Below, piece after piece: positions 16,110-24,784 of a stretch of DNA of 64,000 nt. Origin of the DNA: JAKFWI01 sp050246435 (GTDB lineage: Bacteria; Pseudomonadota; Alphaproteobacteria; Caulobacterales; Aquidulcibacteraceae); the NCBI GenBank assembly GCA_050246435.1, contig JBFWWB010000001.1, positions 1 to 64,000 on the forward strand. The letters run 5' to 3'. The position numbers and the translations under genes were made by a program. The notes beneath the pieces are model-generated. The model ran no database searches and was not told the DNA's origin. It saw only the letters and a program-made list of their open reading frames with translations. How positions within the stretch are numbered: the stretch's first letter is position 1; every line of letters begins with the position of its first letter.

Positions 16110-17162
16110 TCAGCTGCGCCAGCGCAGCACCGCGGGCTCGATGGGGTTCACGAAGGCGCGCCCCTCCTTCCGCGAGGCCAGCCATTCGCGCTTCAGCCGC
16201 TGATACCATTTCGCTTGCGCGTCCGCGTCGTCGATCCAGATGAGGGCCGGATCGAAATCGAGGCCCTGCTTCTGCAGGTTCACCATCGCGCCGTCCTGGC
16301 GCAGGAACGCGCGCGCCGCCGCCGCCACCGCCGGCTTCAGCAGGCTCAGCAGCAGATGGTTCCAGTAGAACAGCTGTGTGATCTCGGTGCGCTTCTCGTC
16401 GAGCGGGGTGAGGCACGTCAGCGCCAGCACGCGGGTGGCGCCGGCGCGAATATCCTCCCAGCGCTGGCCCGGGAGGCGGAAAGTGATCTCGGTTTCCGGG
16501 GCGCCGCCGAGGATCGCATACGCATAGGAATTGCCCGACGGCTTGTGCCGCACCATCGAGAAGCCCAGCTCGCGCGGCTCGAACCGCTTTTCCTTCGCGC
16601 GCAGATCGTGGCGCGCGCGCCACCACCATTGCGCATGCACATAGGGCCCGTGCGCGGGATCCATGAGACCCACCACCGCGTGATCGATGTGCGCATCGAA
16701 CACCATGCGGTCGACCAGCTTCGGTTTGCCGCCAGCGGCGAGTGCTGCGAAATCCGGCGGCGGGGGAATTTCCGCCGGCGGCCGGCGCGGATCGGCCGCC
16801 ATGAACACCCAGACGAGGCCCGCCTGCTCCGCCGCGGGATAGCGCGCCACGCGGATGCGCGCAGGGTCGGCGTGCTGACCGTCGACCAGCGAGGGGATCG
16901 CGGCGCAGGCGCCGTCCGTGCGGAAGCGCCAGCCGTGATAGGGACACTCCACCGTCGCCGCCGCGCCCTCTTCCACGATGCGCCCGGCGGAAAGCGGCGC
17001 GGCCCTGTGCGGGCAGATATCGCGCAGCGCGAAAAGTTCGCCCGCCTTCGTCCGCCCCAGCAGCACCGGCTCGCCCAGCAGCATCTTGCGCTGCAAAGTT
17101 CCGGGCTTCACCGTGCGCGCGGGCGCCGCGAAATACCAAAGATCGCGCAGGAATTCGCTCAT
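16110..17162 (-). CDS. Rieske 2Fe-2S aromatic ring-hydroxylating oxygenase
   Basis: 350-aa single-component Rieske oxygenase of the vanillate demethylase/KshA-like type. Cluster ligands are in CPHRAAPLSAG and CPYHGWRF at about residues 49-75. The mononuclear iron motif is GLMDPAHGPYVH around residue 165. I took the ATG at 17162 because it gives the conserved LRDLWYFAAPA opening; the frame remains open to 17666 over the opposite-frame neighbours. It lies between a small membrane protein (22 bp upstream) and mcd (122 bp downstream). No dedicated reductase is adjacent. The substrate is unknown and a link to the ethylmalonyl-CoA pathway is not established. Confidence 0.88.
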   Translation of the reverse strand: MSEFLRDLWYFAAPARTVKPGTLQRKMLLGEPVLLGRTKAGELFALRDICPHRAAPLSAGRIVEEGAAATVECPYHGWRFRTDGACAAIPSLVDGQHADPARIRVARYPAAEQAGLVWVFMAADPRRPPAEIPPPPDFAALAAGGKPKLVDRMVFDAHIDHAVVGLMDPAHGPYVHAQWWWRARHDLRAKEKRFEPRELGFSMVRHKPSGNSYAYAILGGAPETEITFRLPGQRWEDIRAGATRVLALTCLTPLDEKRTEITQLFYWNHLLLSLLKPAVAAAARAFLRQDGAMVNLQKQGLDFDPALIWIDDADAQAKWYQRLKREWLASRKEGRAFVNPIEPAVLRWRS

Positions 17163-17184
17163 TGGCGGGCGGCGTCCGGGTTGC

Positions 17185-17412
17185 TCAGCGGCCAGCGTGA
17201 TACAGGATCGCGCCGATGCACACAAAACCGAGCGCCGCCACGGCGAACGCTCCGGCCAAGGCGGCCCCTGCCGCGATCGCAAGGCCCAGCCGCGCGCGCT
17301 TGCGCGTGCCCGCGGCCAGTGCGCGCCGCGCCAGCCGCGCCGCACCGACCATCGCCATGCAAGTGAGCAGCAGCGCGACGACGAAAACGCCGATTGCGCC
17401 CAGCGCGGCCAT
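17185..17412 (-). CDS. Small two-helix membrane protein
   Basis: 75-aa hydrophobic protein with membrane segments at about residues 3-25 and 44-70, separated by a basic loop (RRALAAGTRKRAR). It is preceded by a very strong ribosome site (GGGAGGAGGG directly before the ATG), which makes it a convincing gene despite its size. It lies 25 bp after the chagasin-like gene and 22 bp before the Rieske gene. No family recognised. Confidence 0.7.
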   Translation of the reverse strand: MAALGAIGVFVVALLLTCMAMVGAARLARRALAAGTRKRARLGLAIAAGAALAGAFAVAALGFVCIGAILYHAGR

Positions 17413-17437
17413 ACCCTCCTCCCGCGCCTTTCAGCGC

Positions 17438-17926
17438 CTAGCGCGCCTCGATCGTGACGGAGAACGTGTCCACGGGGGGCTGGTTCGTCTCCCACGGGCG
17501 GCCTTGTGCGAAGCGCAGTACGCCGCGCCCCGCCTTCACGGCGCGGAACGCGGTCACTTCCCAATGATTGCCGCCGGCGAAGCCCGGCTGCAGCTGCGCA
17601 GCACTCGTCGGGCCGCCGCTTTCGCCCACCTTGACGAGAAAATCCGGCGTCTCCGTCGCGGTCCAAAGGTAGCCCGCCGTCGGCACGCCGACGAGCGCCA
17701 CCGAAAACGTCGCGCCGACCGGCGCCGCGATCGTCTTGCCCGCATCCGCCGCAGTGACGCGGATCGTCGCGCCTTCGATCGCTGGCGGCTGTAAGCGTTC
17801 CATCGCTGCGCCCTCCCCGGCCGCGGGCTCCACGGATGGCGCGGCGTCAGGGCGGGGCGCCGGCGTTCCTGCGCTGGCGCACGCGGCCAGAGCGGCCAGA
17901 GCGGCGACCGCTGATGCAAGCTTCAT
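17438..17926 (-). CDS. Chagasin-like (I42) protease inhibitor family lipoprotein
   Basis: 162-aa probable lipoprotein. A short signal peptide runs into a lipobox-like LAALAACAS near residue 15, followed by an Ala/Pro linker. Residues ~50-160 match the I42 inhibitor fold: the loop VPTAGYLWTATE corresponds to the conserved NPTTGYxW loop, and FAQGRPWE to the RPW loop that contacts papain-like proteases. Chagasin-type proteins inhibit cysteine peptidases; a periplasmic role is inferred. GGAGGG overlapping the upstream stop codon is a good ribosome site for the ATG. Only 2 bp separate it from the membrane protein upstream. Confidence 0.82.
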   Translation of the reverse strand: MKLASAVAALAALAACASAGTPAPRPDAAPSVEPAAGEGAAMERLQPPAIEGATIRVTAADAGKTIAAPVGATFSVALVGVPTAGYLWTATETPDFLVKVGESGGPTSAAQLQPGFAGGNHWEVTAFRAVKAGRGVLRFAQGRPWETNQPPVDTFSVTIEAR

Positions 17927-17928
17927 AG

Positions 17929-18528
17929 CTAGCCCTCCGCCTCCAGGCGCACGATCCGATTGTCGACGAATCCATTCTCGGCGGCGAGTTGGTCAAGATA
18001 AGGGCCCAAGCGCAAAGCGCGGCGTTCGAACCCGTCGGGCCGCATCAGGCGCTCGACCCGCTTCGCCGGCGTGTTCGGCTCGGCGACATACCAAATGCGA
18101 ACGCGCAAACCCTCGCGCATCGGGCCGCCGCGCGTCGCCACTTTGTTGAATGCGGCGGTCAGAACGTTCGAGCGGTAGCGGAACCGGATTCCTCCGACCT
18201 GGAACTTTTCTTCGGTCCCCTTGCCGCTGCGCCCGGATTCGAAATCCTCGATGGCGCCTTCGACCTGTTGCGCCTGCCCTGCGCGCCAGGCGCGCAACAA
18301 GCGCGCATATTCGCCGGAAATCGCCCACCAGCCCACGCCGGACCAGAGCAGCGCGAACGCCGCGACGATCGCGAACGTCCACCAGGGCGAAAGCGCGCCG
18401 GGTTCACGCTCGCCGAATAGCCCTGCAAGTAAGCCGATCAGCAGGAACGGCGCGCTCGCGAAAACGAACCAGAGATTCTTCCAGCGCTCTTTTTCGATAT
18501 CGTAGAGAAGCCTGAACGCTTCCGCCAC
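17929..18528 (-). CDS. DUF3592-like membrane protein
   Basis: 199-aa protein with two N-terminal membrane segments (about residues 19-38 and 48-70) and a soluble C-terminal domain. The stretch VEGAIEDFESGRSGKGTEEKF, then GIRFRYRS, GGPMREGLRVRIWYV resembles DUF3592-type and related envelope proteins of unknown function. The GTG start at 18528 is 3 bp after the ccr stop, and its stop is 2 bp before the next gene, so it is certainly in the ccr transcript. No catalytic motif is visible. Confidence 0.75.
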   Translation of the reverse strand: MAEAFRLLYDIEKERWKNLWFVFASAPFLLIGLLAGLFGEREPGALSPWWTFAIVAAFALLWSGVGWWAISGEYARLLRAWRAGQAQQVEGAIEDFESGRSGKGTEEKFQVGGIRFRYRSNVLTAAFNKVATRGGPMREGLRVRIWYVAEPNTPAKRVERLMRPDGFERRALRLGPYLDQLAAENGFVDNRIVRLEAEG

Positions 18529-18531
18529 GGC

Positions 18532-19848
18532 TTACGCGTCCTGCCGCGCCTCAATCACGTCTTCCACCGTGCGCAGACCCGCATGCGGCGCGGTGACGAG
18601 CACGGCCATGTTGCCGGGCTGATGCTCGTTATTCAGCATCTTCTCGTGCGCGTCGGGAATTTGATCCCAGCCGAACACCTCCGAAAGCGCAGGATCGATG
18701 CGCCGGTCGATCACCAGCTTGTTGGCGGCCGACGCTTGCTTCAGGTGCGCGAAATGGCTGCCCTGAACGCGCTTTTGGCGCATCCAGAGAAAGCGCGCGT
18801 CCATCGTCAGATTGTAGCCCGTCGTGCCCGCGCAGATGACGACCATGCCGCCGCGCTTCACGACGAACACCGAAACCGGAAAGGTGCTCTCGCCCGGATG
18901 CTCGAACACGATATCGACATCCTTGCCGCCGGTGATTTCCCAGATTGCTTTGCCGAATTTTCGGCTTTCGCGCATGTAGGCGGAGAATTCCGGCCCGTTC
19001 ACCGTGGGCAGCTGGCCCCAGCAATTGAAATCCTTGCGGTTGAGCACCGCCTTCGCGCCCATCGAGAGCACGTAATCCTTCTTCGCATCGTCGGAGACGA
19101 CGCCGATCGCGTGTGCGCCGGAAACCGCGCAAAGCTGCACCGCGAACACACCCAAGCCCCCGCTCGCGCCCCACACCAGCACATTGTCGCCCGGCTTGAT
19201 GACGTGCGGCTCGTGGCCGAACAGCATCCGGTACGCGGTGGCGAGGGTCAGCGTGTAGCAGGCGCTCTCCTCCCACGTCAGATGCTTGGGGCGGTGCATC
19301 AACTGGCGCGCCTGCACCTTGCAGAATTGCGCGAAGGAGCCGTCCGTCGTCTCGTAGCCCCAGATGCGCTGGCTCTGCGAGAACATCGGATCGCCGCCGT
19401 TGCACTCTTCGTCGTCGCCGTCGTCCTGGTTGCAGTGGATGACGACCTCGTCGCCCGGCTTCCAGCGCTTCACCTTGGAGCCCACGGCCCAGACGATGCC
19501 CGACGCGTCCGATCCGGCGACGTGATAGGGCTGCTTGTGCCCGTCGAGCGGGCTCAGCGGCTGCCCGAGGGCCGCCCAAATGCCATTGTAGTTCACGCCC
19601 GCCGCCATCACGAGAACGAGCGCCTCGTCCTCGCCCACCGTCGGCGTCGGCACGATTTCGAGCTGCATCGCCTGTTTCGGCCGGCCGTGGCGCTCCTTGC
19701 GGATCGCCCAGGCGTACATTTTGGCAGGCACATGGTACGGCGGCGGCACTTCGCCGACTTCGTACAGGTCTTTCGCGGCGTTGACCGCCGAGCTGGCTAT
19801 CGCCGTTACGCTCAAAGCGGCCCCTCCGCTTCCTGTGAATGAAGCCAT
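18532..19848 (-). CDS. ccr: Crotonyl-CoA carboxylase/reductase
   Basis: 438-aa member of the medium-chain dehydrogenase/reductase superfamily; it reductively carboxylates crotonyl-CoA to ethylmalonyl-CoA with NADPH and CO2, the key step of the ethylmalonyl-CoA pathway. Diagnostic stretches are AAGVNYNGIWAALGQP, IHCNQDDGDDEECNGGDPMF, QRIWGYETTDGSFAQFC, the Rossmann motif WGASGGLGVF and FEHPGESTFPVSVFV. The Asn of NYNGIW, Phe/Glu region and the His near QGSHFAHLKQA are where CO2-binding residues lie in characterised enzymes. It is the first gene of a leftward operon ending with mcd. A nested inverted repeat lies 48-99 bp upstream of its ATG. Confidence 0.96.
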   Translation of the reverse strand: MASFTGSGGAALSVTAIASSAVNAAKDLYEVGEVPPPYHVPAKMYAWAIRKERHGRPKQAMQLEIVPTPTVGEDEALVLVMAAGVNYNGIWAALGQPLSPLDGHKQPYHVAGSDASGIVWAVGSKVKRWKPGDEVVIHCNQDDGDDEECNGGDPMFSQSQRIWGYETTDGSFAQFCKVQARQLMHRPKHLTWEESACYTLTLATAYRMLFGHEPHVIKPGDNVLVWGASGGLGVFAVQLCAVSGAHAIGVVSDDAKKDYVLSMGAKAVLNRKDFNCWGQLPTVNGPEFSAYMRESRKFGKAIWEITGGKDVDIVFEHPGESTFPVSVFVVKRGGMVVICAGTTGYNLTMDARFLWMRQKRVQGSHFAHLKQASAANKLVIDRRIDPALSEVFGWDQIPDAHEKMLNNEHQPGNMAVLVTAPHAGLRTVEDVIEARQDA

Positions 19849-19895
19849 TCTTGCGCTCTTTTGCTGCAGTGCGCAACGGATAGGCGAAATTTGCC

Positions 19896-19947
19896 GGTGA
19901 CGGCATCAGAAAATTATCGAAAATCAAAGCGATAAAATACCGTCACC
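19896..19947. promoter_or_regulatory. Nested inverted repeats upstream of ccr, candidate operator
   Basis: GGTGACGG at 19896-19903 is the exact reverse complement of CCGTCACC at 19940-19947. Inside lies TTATCG (19914-19919) with CGATAA (19930-19935). The stretch is AT-rich against a GC-rich background and sits 48-99 bp upstream of the ccr ATG, a suitable position for a promoter or operator. A divergent gene starts at 19995, so it could serve both. No known regulator motif recognised. Confidence 0.45.
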
Positions 19948-19994
19948 ATGCTGCAAGCGCTAAGCACCGGCTTGGATTTTTCGCCATCGCCGCA

Positions 19995-20519
19995 GTGGCG
20001 TATCGTTCGGCCGTGGCTCCCATCCTCTTCCGCCCCAGCCGCTGGAAGGCGGCGTTGCTGGGCCTGCTCGCCATCGCCATGACGGCGCTTTCGCTGTGGC
20101 TCGCTTTCTTCACGGCGGAGGCGTTGTTCTACCGCCTCTGCGGCGCGGCGGGCGTTTTGCTGTTCGGCGCGGCGATCCCGGCGGCGCTGCGCCGCGTATT
20201 CGACCGCACGCCGGTGATCGAGGTTTCCGAGTGGGGCGTGCGCGATCGCCGCCAGGGCGTCGCCGCGCCGTGGGCGCAGATTCGCGCCGCGCGCGTCTGG
20301 ATCCAGGCGATCGATGCCGCGCGCGTGCCCTGGATCGTGCTGGAGGTGGAGGATGCGGACGCCGTCTATGAACGCCGCGACGCCGCCACCCGCGCTTTGC
20401 GCGCGCTCAACCGGCGCCTCGGCTATCCAGAGGTGGTGTTGAAGACCCAGGGCCTGCCGCGCGCTCATCGCGGCGTGATGGAGGCGATCGCCGCCTTCCG
20501 CCCGGCGCTCGTGTGCTAG
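19995..20519 (+). CDS. STM3941-like two-helix membrane protein
   Basis: 174-aa protein with two membrane helices (about residues 17-38 and 43-62) followed by a soluble domain, in the style of STM3941-family proteins: a PH-like fold with IEVSEWGVRDRRQGVAAPWAQIRAARVW and then IVLEVEDADAVYER. Function unknown. A GTG start at 19995 is used; a second in-frame GTG at 20013 is also possible. It diverges from ccr and converges on the DUF1684 gene, with the two stop codons overlapping. Confidence 0.7.
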   Translation: MAYRSAVAPILFRPSRWKAALLGLLAIAMTALSLWLAFFTAEALFYRLCGAAGVLLFGAAIPAALRRVFDRTPVIEVSEWGVRDRRQGVAAPWAQIRAARVWIQAIDAARVPWIVLEVEDADAVYERRDAATRALRALNRRLGYPEVVLKTQGLPRAHRGVMEAIAAFRPALVC

Positions 20520-21394
20520 TGGTCGCCCGGCGCCATCTCGCCCGCGCGCACCGCCGTGGCGATCACGTCGCGCGCGAACGGGCAATTATAATGCGGCGTG
20601 CGCGCGCAATTCGGATTGTAGGCGTAGTTGAAATCGAGCGTCACGGTCTTCGGCGGAAACGGCCCGTCGGCGTCGGCGTCCAGATAGCGCCCGGTGTCGT
20701 AGCTTTCCTCGCCGGTGGTCTTGTCGAGGAAGAAGGCGGAAAGCCCGTCCGAGCCTTCGGCGTCCCCGGAATAGAGCGGCAGCTTCACATGCGCGCCGTT
20801 CAGATCGAATTCCGCATAGCCCACACGCCAGAAGCGCTTCCACCAGCCCCGCGAGGTTTGAAAATCCATCGGCTGCGCCGGCTCGGCGTGGAACGCGGCC
20901 GTCACGACATACGAGGGCGCGTACGGAAAATACGAAAGCCCGGTGAATGCCTTCGCCGCGGGATTAGCCTGGTTGTACGCGAACAGCCGCACGCCCATGC
21001 GGCCGGGCGCGATTTGCGTCATCTGCGCGCGCACGTCGCGGGCCCCATCGACGCTGATCTCGCCGCCGGCTTCCGCCGCGAACGTCACGCGCTTGGCGCC
21101 CGCCGCCAGCGTGATCTGGCCGCCGGCGTATGTGGCGGTCGCGATCGCAGGCGCCGCCTTTTCAAGCCGCCAAGCCGACCCGCCGTCCGGTTTGGCGACC
21201 AACCACGCCGTCTCGCCCGGGTTCAGATACACCGCGTCGTCGATCTTCAGGATCGCGAAGCGGTTCGTCGCGTAGGCCGCTTCCGTCGCCTTGATGTCCT
21301 CCTGCCAGCGCGTTTCCGGCGCTTCGAGCGCGCTCGCGCCGGCGGCCAGCGCGATCACCGCCGCGCGCGCGAAGGGCAGAAAGCTTGCAATCAT
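20516..21394 (-). CDS. DUF1684 domain-containing exported protein
   Basis: 292-aa protein with a hydrophobic N-terminus compatible with a signal peptide (about residues 1-23) and a DUF1684 domain. Family signatures are LTGLSYFPY-like FTGLSYFPYAPSY near residue 150 and the C-terminal FNYAYNPNCARTPHYNCPFA followed by AVRAGE. The three Cys/His-type positions in that block are conserved in the family, but no activity is known to me. It diverges from ecm with about 100 bp between the starts, and its stop overlaps that of the STM3941-like gene. Confidence 0.85.
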   Translation of the reverse strand: MIASFLPFARAAVIALAAGASALEAPETRWQEDIKATEAAYATNRFAILKIDDAVYLNPGETAWLVAKPDGGSAWRLEKAAPAIATATYAGGQITLAAGAKRVTFAAEAGGEISVDGARDVRAQMTQIAPGRMGVRLFAYNQANPAAKAFTGLSYFPYAPSYVVTAAFHAEPAQPMDFQTSRGWWKRFWRVGYAEFDLNGAHVKLPLYSGDAEGSDGLSAFFLDKTTGEESYDTGRYLDADADGPFPPKTVTLDFNYAYNPNCARTPHYNCPFARDVIATAVRAGEMAPGDH

Positions 21395-21495
21395 GCCTCA
21401 GAGGGGAGCATCGCCGCCCCGGCGGCGTCAACGCCCCTTCTCTTGCGCCCCGGCGCGCGCAATCCTGCCGCCCTCTGTCCGGCGAGGCCGCCCCG

Positions 21496-23484
21496 ATGAC
21501 CGATTTCCAGCACGCGCCCGATCCGCCTTGGATCTTCCGCACCTACGCCGGCCACTCCACGCCCGCCGAGAGCAACAAGCTCTACCGGGCCAATCTCGCG
21601 AAGGGGCAGACCGGCCTCTCCGTCGCGTTCGATCTGCCGACGCAGACCGGCTACGATAGCGATCACGCGCTGGCGCGCGGCGAGGTCGGCAAGGTGGGCG
21701 TGCCGGTCGGCCATCTGGGCGACATGCGCGCGCTGTTCGATCAAATTCCGCTCGAGCGGATGAACACGTCGATGACGATCAACGCGCCCGCCGCCTGGCT
21801 GATCGCGCTCTACGCCGCCTGCGCCGGCGAGCAAGGCGCCGATGTGAAGAAACTCTCAGGCACTACTCAAAACGACATCATCAAGGAATACCTTTCCCGC
21901 GGCACCTACATCTTCCCGCCCGGCCCTTCGCTGAACCTCACCGCCGATACGATCGCGTGGTGTCTGCACGAAATGCCGCGCTGGAACCCGATGAATGTCT
22001 GCTCCTACCATCTGCAGGAAGCGGGCGCGACGCCGGAGCAGGAATTGGCCTACGCGCTGGCCACCTCCATCGCCGTGTTGGATGCGGTGAGAGCACAGGG
22101 CACGGTGCGGGATGAGGAATTCACGCTGGTGTTCAGCCGCATCTCCTTCTTCGTAAACGCCGGCATCCGCTTCGTCACCGAAACCTGCAAGATGCGCGCG
22201 TTCACCGAGCTGTGGGAGGAGATCGGCCGCGCGCGCTACGGCGTGACGGATGAGAAGGCGCTGCGCTTCCGCTACGGCGTGCAGGTCAACTCGCTCGGCC
22301 TCACCGAGCCGCAGGCGGAGAACAACGTCTATCGCATCCTGTTGGAAATGCTGGCGGTGACGCTTTCCAAGGATGCGCGCGCCCGCGCCGTGCAGCTGCC
22401 CGCGTGGAACGAGGCGCTGGGCCTGCCCCGCCCGTGGGATCAGCAATGGTCGCTGCGGATGCAGCAGGTCGTCGCCTACGAAACGGACCTGCTGGAATTC
22501 GAAGACATCTTCAACGGCTCCGCCGTGATCGCCGCGAAGGTGGCGCAGCTTAAGGAAGGCGCGCGCGCCGCCCTCGCCGAGATCGACGCGATGGGCGGCT
22601 CCATCGTGGCGGTGGAGAGCGGCTACATGAAACAGCGCCTCGTGGAGTCGAACGCCGCCCGCGTGCGCGGCGTCGAAACCGGCGCGATGACCGTCGTCGG
22701 CGTCAATAAATTCACCACCACCGAGGAATCCCCGCTTTCCGCCGGCGAAGGCGCGATCCAGGTGATCGACAGCAGGGTCGAAGCCGAGCAGATCGGGCGC
22801 CTGAAAGCCTGGCGCGCCGCGCGGGACGCAAGGGCGGCCGCCGCCGCGCTCGCGCAGCTCGAAGTGGATGCGCGCGAAGGCCGCAACGTGATGCCCGCCT
22901 CCATCGCCTGCGCGCGCGCCGGCGTGACGACGGGCGAATGGGGCGCCGCCCTGCGCGCCGTGTTCGGCGAATACCGCCCGCCTACCGGCGTCACCATCGT
23001 GGTGCGCGCCGACGAGGAAGAAGACATCGAAACCGTGAAGGCCGAAGTCGCGCGCGTCTCCAAGGCGCTCGGCCGCCCGCTCACCTTCGTCGTCGGCAAG
23101 CCAGGGCTCGACGGCCACTCCAACGGCGCCGAACAGATCGCGGTGCGCGCCGGCGCGGTGGGCATGAACGTCGTCTATGAGGGCATCCGCCTCACGCCGC
23201 AGGAAATCGTCGACGCGGCGCGCACGGCGAAGGCGCACGCCGTCGGCCTCTCGATCCTGTCCGGCAGCCATCTCGATCTGGTGCAGGAGGTCGTGCGGCT
23301 GATGCGCAACGCCGGTATGGACAATGTGCCCGTCGTCGTCGGCGGCATCATCCCGCCGGACGACGAATTGGTGCTGAAGCAGATGGGCGTCACGGCGGTG
23401 TACACGCCGAAGGATTTCAAGCTCACCCAGATCATGGGCGACGTGGTGCGCATCGTGGAAAAGAAGGCCCTCGCGCCGGCGTGA
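21496..23484 (+). CDS. ecm: Ethylmalonyl-CoA mutase (coenzyme B12-dependent, MeaA type)
   Basis: 662-aa fused mutase converting (2R)-ethylmalonyl-CoA to methylsuccinyl-CoA. The TIM-barrel substrate domain starts PWIFRTYAGHSTPAESNKLY and contains GLSVAFDLPTQTGYDSDH and the SGTTQNDIIKEY loop. The C-terminal cobalamin domain has the base-off motif LDGHSNGAEQI with His541, then SILSGSHL and GGIIPPDD. Length and PESNKLYR-type opening favour ecm/meaA over methylmalonyl-CoA mutase; ccr and mcd nearby strengthen this. The ATG at 21496 gives the usual N-terminus. Its stop overlaps the GTG of the GNAT gene. Confidence 0.93.
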   Translation: MTDFQHAPDPPWIFRTYAGHSTPAESNKLYRANLAKGQTGLSVAFDLPTQTGYDSDHALARGEVGKVGVPVGHLGDMRALFDQIPLERMNTSMTINAPAAWLIALYAACAGEQGADVKKLSGTTQNDIIKEYLSRGTYIFPPGPSLNLTADTIAWCLHEMPRWNPMNVCSYHLQEAGATPEQELAYALATSIAVLDAVRAQGTVRDEEFTLVFSRISFFVNAGIRFVTETCKMRAFTELWEEIGRARYGVTDEKALRFRYGVQVNSLGLTEPQAENNVYRILLEMLAVTLSKDARARAVQLPAWNEALGLPRPWDQQWSLRMQQVVAYETDLLEFEDIFNGSAVIAAKVAQLKEGARAALAEIDAMGGSIVAVESGYMKQRLVESNAARVRGVETGAMTVVGVNKFTTTEESPLSAGEGAIQVIDSRVEAEQIGRLKAWRAARDARAAAAALAQLEVDAREGRNVMPASIACARAGVTTGEWGAALRAVFGEYRPPTGVTIVVRADEEEDIETVKAEVARVSKALGRPLTFVVGKPGLDGHSNGAEQIAVRAGAVGMNVVYEGIRLTPQEIVDAARTAKAHAVGLSILSGSHLDLVQEVVRLMRNAGMDNVPVVVGGIIPPDDELVLKQMGVTAVYTPKDFKLTQIMGDVVRIVEKKALAPA

Positions 23485-24227
23485 TCATCCCACCAGCCAT
23501 GATCGAGCGCGCGACTTTGCTGGCGTGGCCTGCGCGCGAGCGCGCCGAGCGCTTCGGCTGGGTCTTCAACGCGTCGGAAGGATTTTCCCGCCGCATCAAC
23601 GCCATCTGGCCGCTCAGCTGGACCGGAGAAGCGCCGCTTGATGACGCCATCGGCTTTGCGGAGGCCTGGGCGCGTGAGCGCGGCGTGACGCCGAGCTTCA
23701 AGCTTTCCGAGGGACTCGTCGCGCCGCCCGAACTCCAAGCAAGGCTGCGCGACCGCGGCTACACGCCCTTAGCGCCCACTATCGCTATGGCCGCCCCGCT
23801 CGGAGCGCGTGAGCTATCTTCGTCACGGGTTGCGCTTGCGCGCGATCCGGATGTCGCTTTTCTGGCGCCGATGCGCGCGGACGCCAAATCGGACGGCGAA
23901 TACGCCGAACGCAGCAGCGCATTGCATCGAACGCCGACGCCGCGCGCCTTCGCAACCCTCCGCGCGGACGGCGCGCCTGTGGCGATGGGCGCATGCGTGC
24001 TTGTCGGCGCCGTAGCTTCGATCTTCGCGATGCGCACGCAGCGTGGCGCCCAGCGGCGCGGCTACGCGCGCGAAACGCTGAGCACGCTGCTGGCTTGGGC
24101 GCAGGGCGCGGGCGCGACGGTGGCCGCTTTGCAGGTGGGGCGCGCGACCCCCCCCGCCTTGGCGCTGTATGCGAGCGAGGGCTTCACGCCGCTTTACGCC
24201 TATGCGCACTGGCGCGCGCCGGCCTAA
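23481..24227 (+). CDS. GNAT family N-acetyltransferase
   Basis: 248-aa protein. The N-terminal half (WPARERAERFGWVFNASEGFSRRINAIWPL) is the first domain of a two-domain GNAT type often annotated only as acetyltransferase. The C-terminal half carries the acetyl-CoA-binding strand and helix AMRTQRGAQRRGYARETLSTLL and ALYASEGFTPLYAYAHW. Substrate unknown. The GTG at 23481 overlaps the ecm stop (GTGA); an in-frame ATG at 23499 gives MIERATLL and may be the true start. The stop overlaps the stop of the convergent reductase-like gene. Confidence 0.8.
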   Translation: MIIPPAMIERATLLAWPARERAERFGWVFNASEGFSRRINAIWPLSWTGEAPLDDAIGFAEAWARERGVTPSFKLSEGLVAPPELQARLRDRGYTPLAPTIAMAAPLGARELSSSRVALARDPDVAFLAPMRADAKSDGEYAERSSALHRTPTPRAFATLRADGAPVAMGACVLVGAVASIFAMRTQRGAQRRGYARETLSTLLAWAQGAGATVAALQVGRATPPALALYASEGFTPLYAYAHWRAPA

Positions 24228-24784
24228 ACCGCCGCCGCATAGCGCGAGAACACATTCCCGTTCGTGAAGCGCTGCGATTCCAGAAGACTCAGGCCCACGC
24301 GACGCGTCACGCCTTCGAACAATGTGCGTCCTGCGCCCAGCACGATCGGCACGGTGACGATCTGATACTCATCGATCAGGCCCGCCTCCGTGAGCTGCGC
24401 GACGATCGCGCCGCTGCCGAGGATCACGATCGGCGCGCCGGCCTCCTGCTTCAGCGTGCGCACGGCGCCGGCAAGGTCGCCGCTGAAGAGACGCGTGTTG
24501 TTCCAGTCTGTGCGCACCAGGCTGCGCGAGAACACGATCTTCTCCGCCGCGTTCATTTTCGCGGCGGTCGCGGGCATCGCCTTCGCCGCAGCCGGCGTCG
24601 GCCAGAAGCCCGCCATCAACCGATACGTCACCCGGCCGAACAGCAGCGCGCCATCGCCGCTGGCATTGCCTTCGCTGAACGCCCGCCATTCCGCATCGTC
24701 GCGATGCGCCCAGGACATGTCGCCCGCGGCGTCCACGAAATAGCCGTCGAGGCTGGTCATTTCGAACGCGCTGACGCTTCTCAC
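24224..24784 (-). CDS. Dihydrofolate reductase-family protein
   Basis: 186-aa RibD-C/DHFR-like protein, distinct from the one at 2.3 kb. It has EMTSLDGYFVDAAGDMSWAH at the N-terminus, LLFGRVTYRLMAGFWP, and the NADPH-binding APIVILGSGAIVAQL near residue 120, then YQIVTVPIVLGAGRTLFEG. Such proteins are widespread with unassigned substrates. The GTG start at 24784 overlaps the stop of the upstream EamA gene (GTGA), so the two are co-translated. The longer open frame upstream is the shadow of that transporter. Confidence 0.88.
   Translation of the reverse strand: MRSVSAFEMTSLDGYFVDAAGDMSWAHRDDAEWRAFSEGNASGDGALLFGRVTYRLMAGFWPTPAAAKAMPATAAKMNAAEKIVFSRSLVRTDWNNTRLFSGDLAGAVRTLKQEAGAPIVILGSGAIVAQLTEAGLIDEYQIVTVPIVLGAGRTLFEGVTRRVGLSLLESQRFTNGNVFSRYAAAV

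Noticed and set aside
14299..17139. Single 946-aa fusion of a Rieske-region frame with mcd
   Set aside because: The upstream part is out of frame with the Rieske gene and has no protein character; mcd starts normally at 15987.
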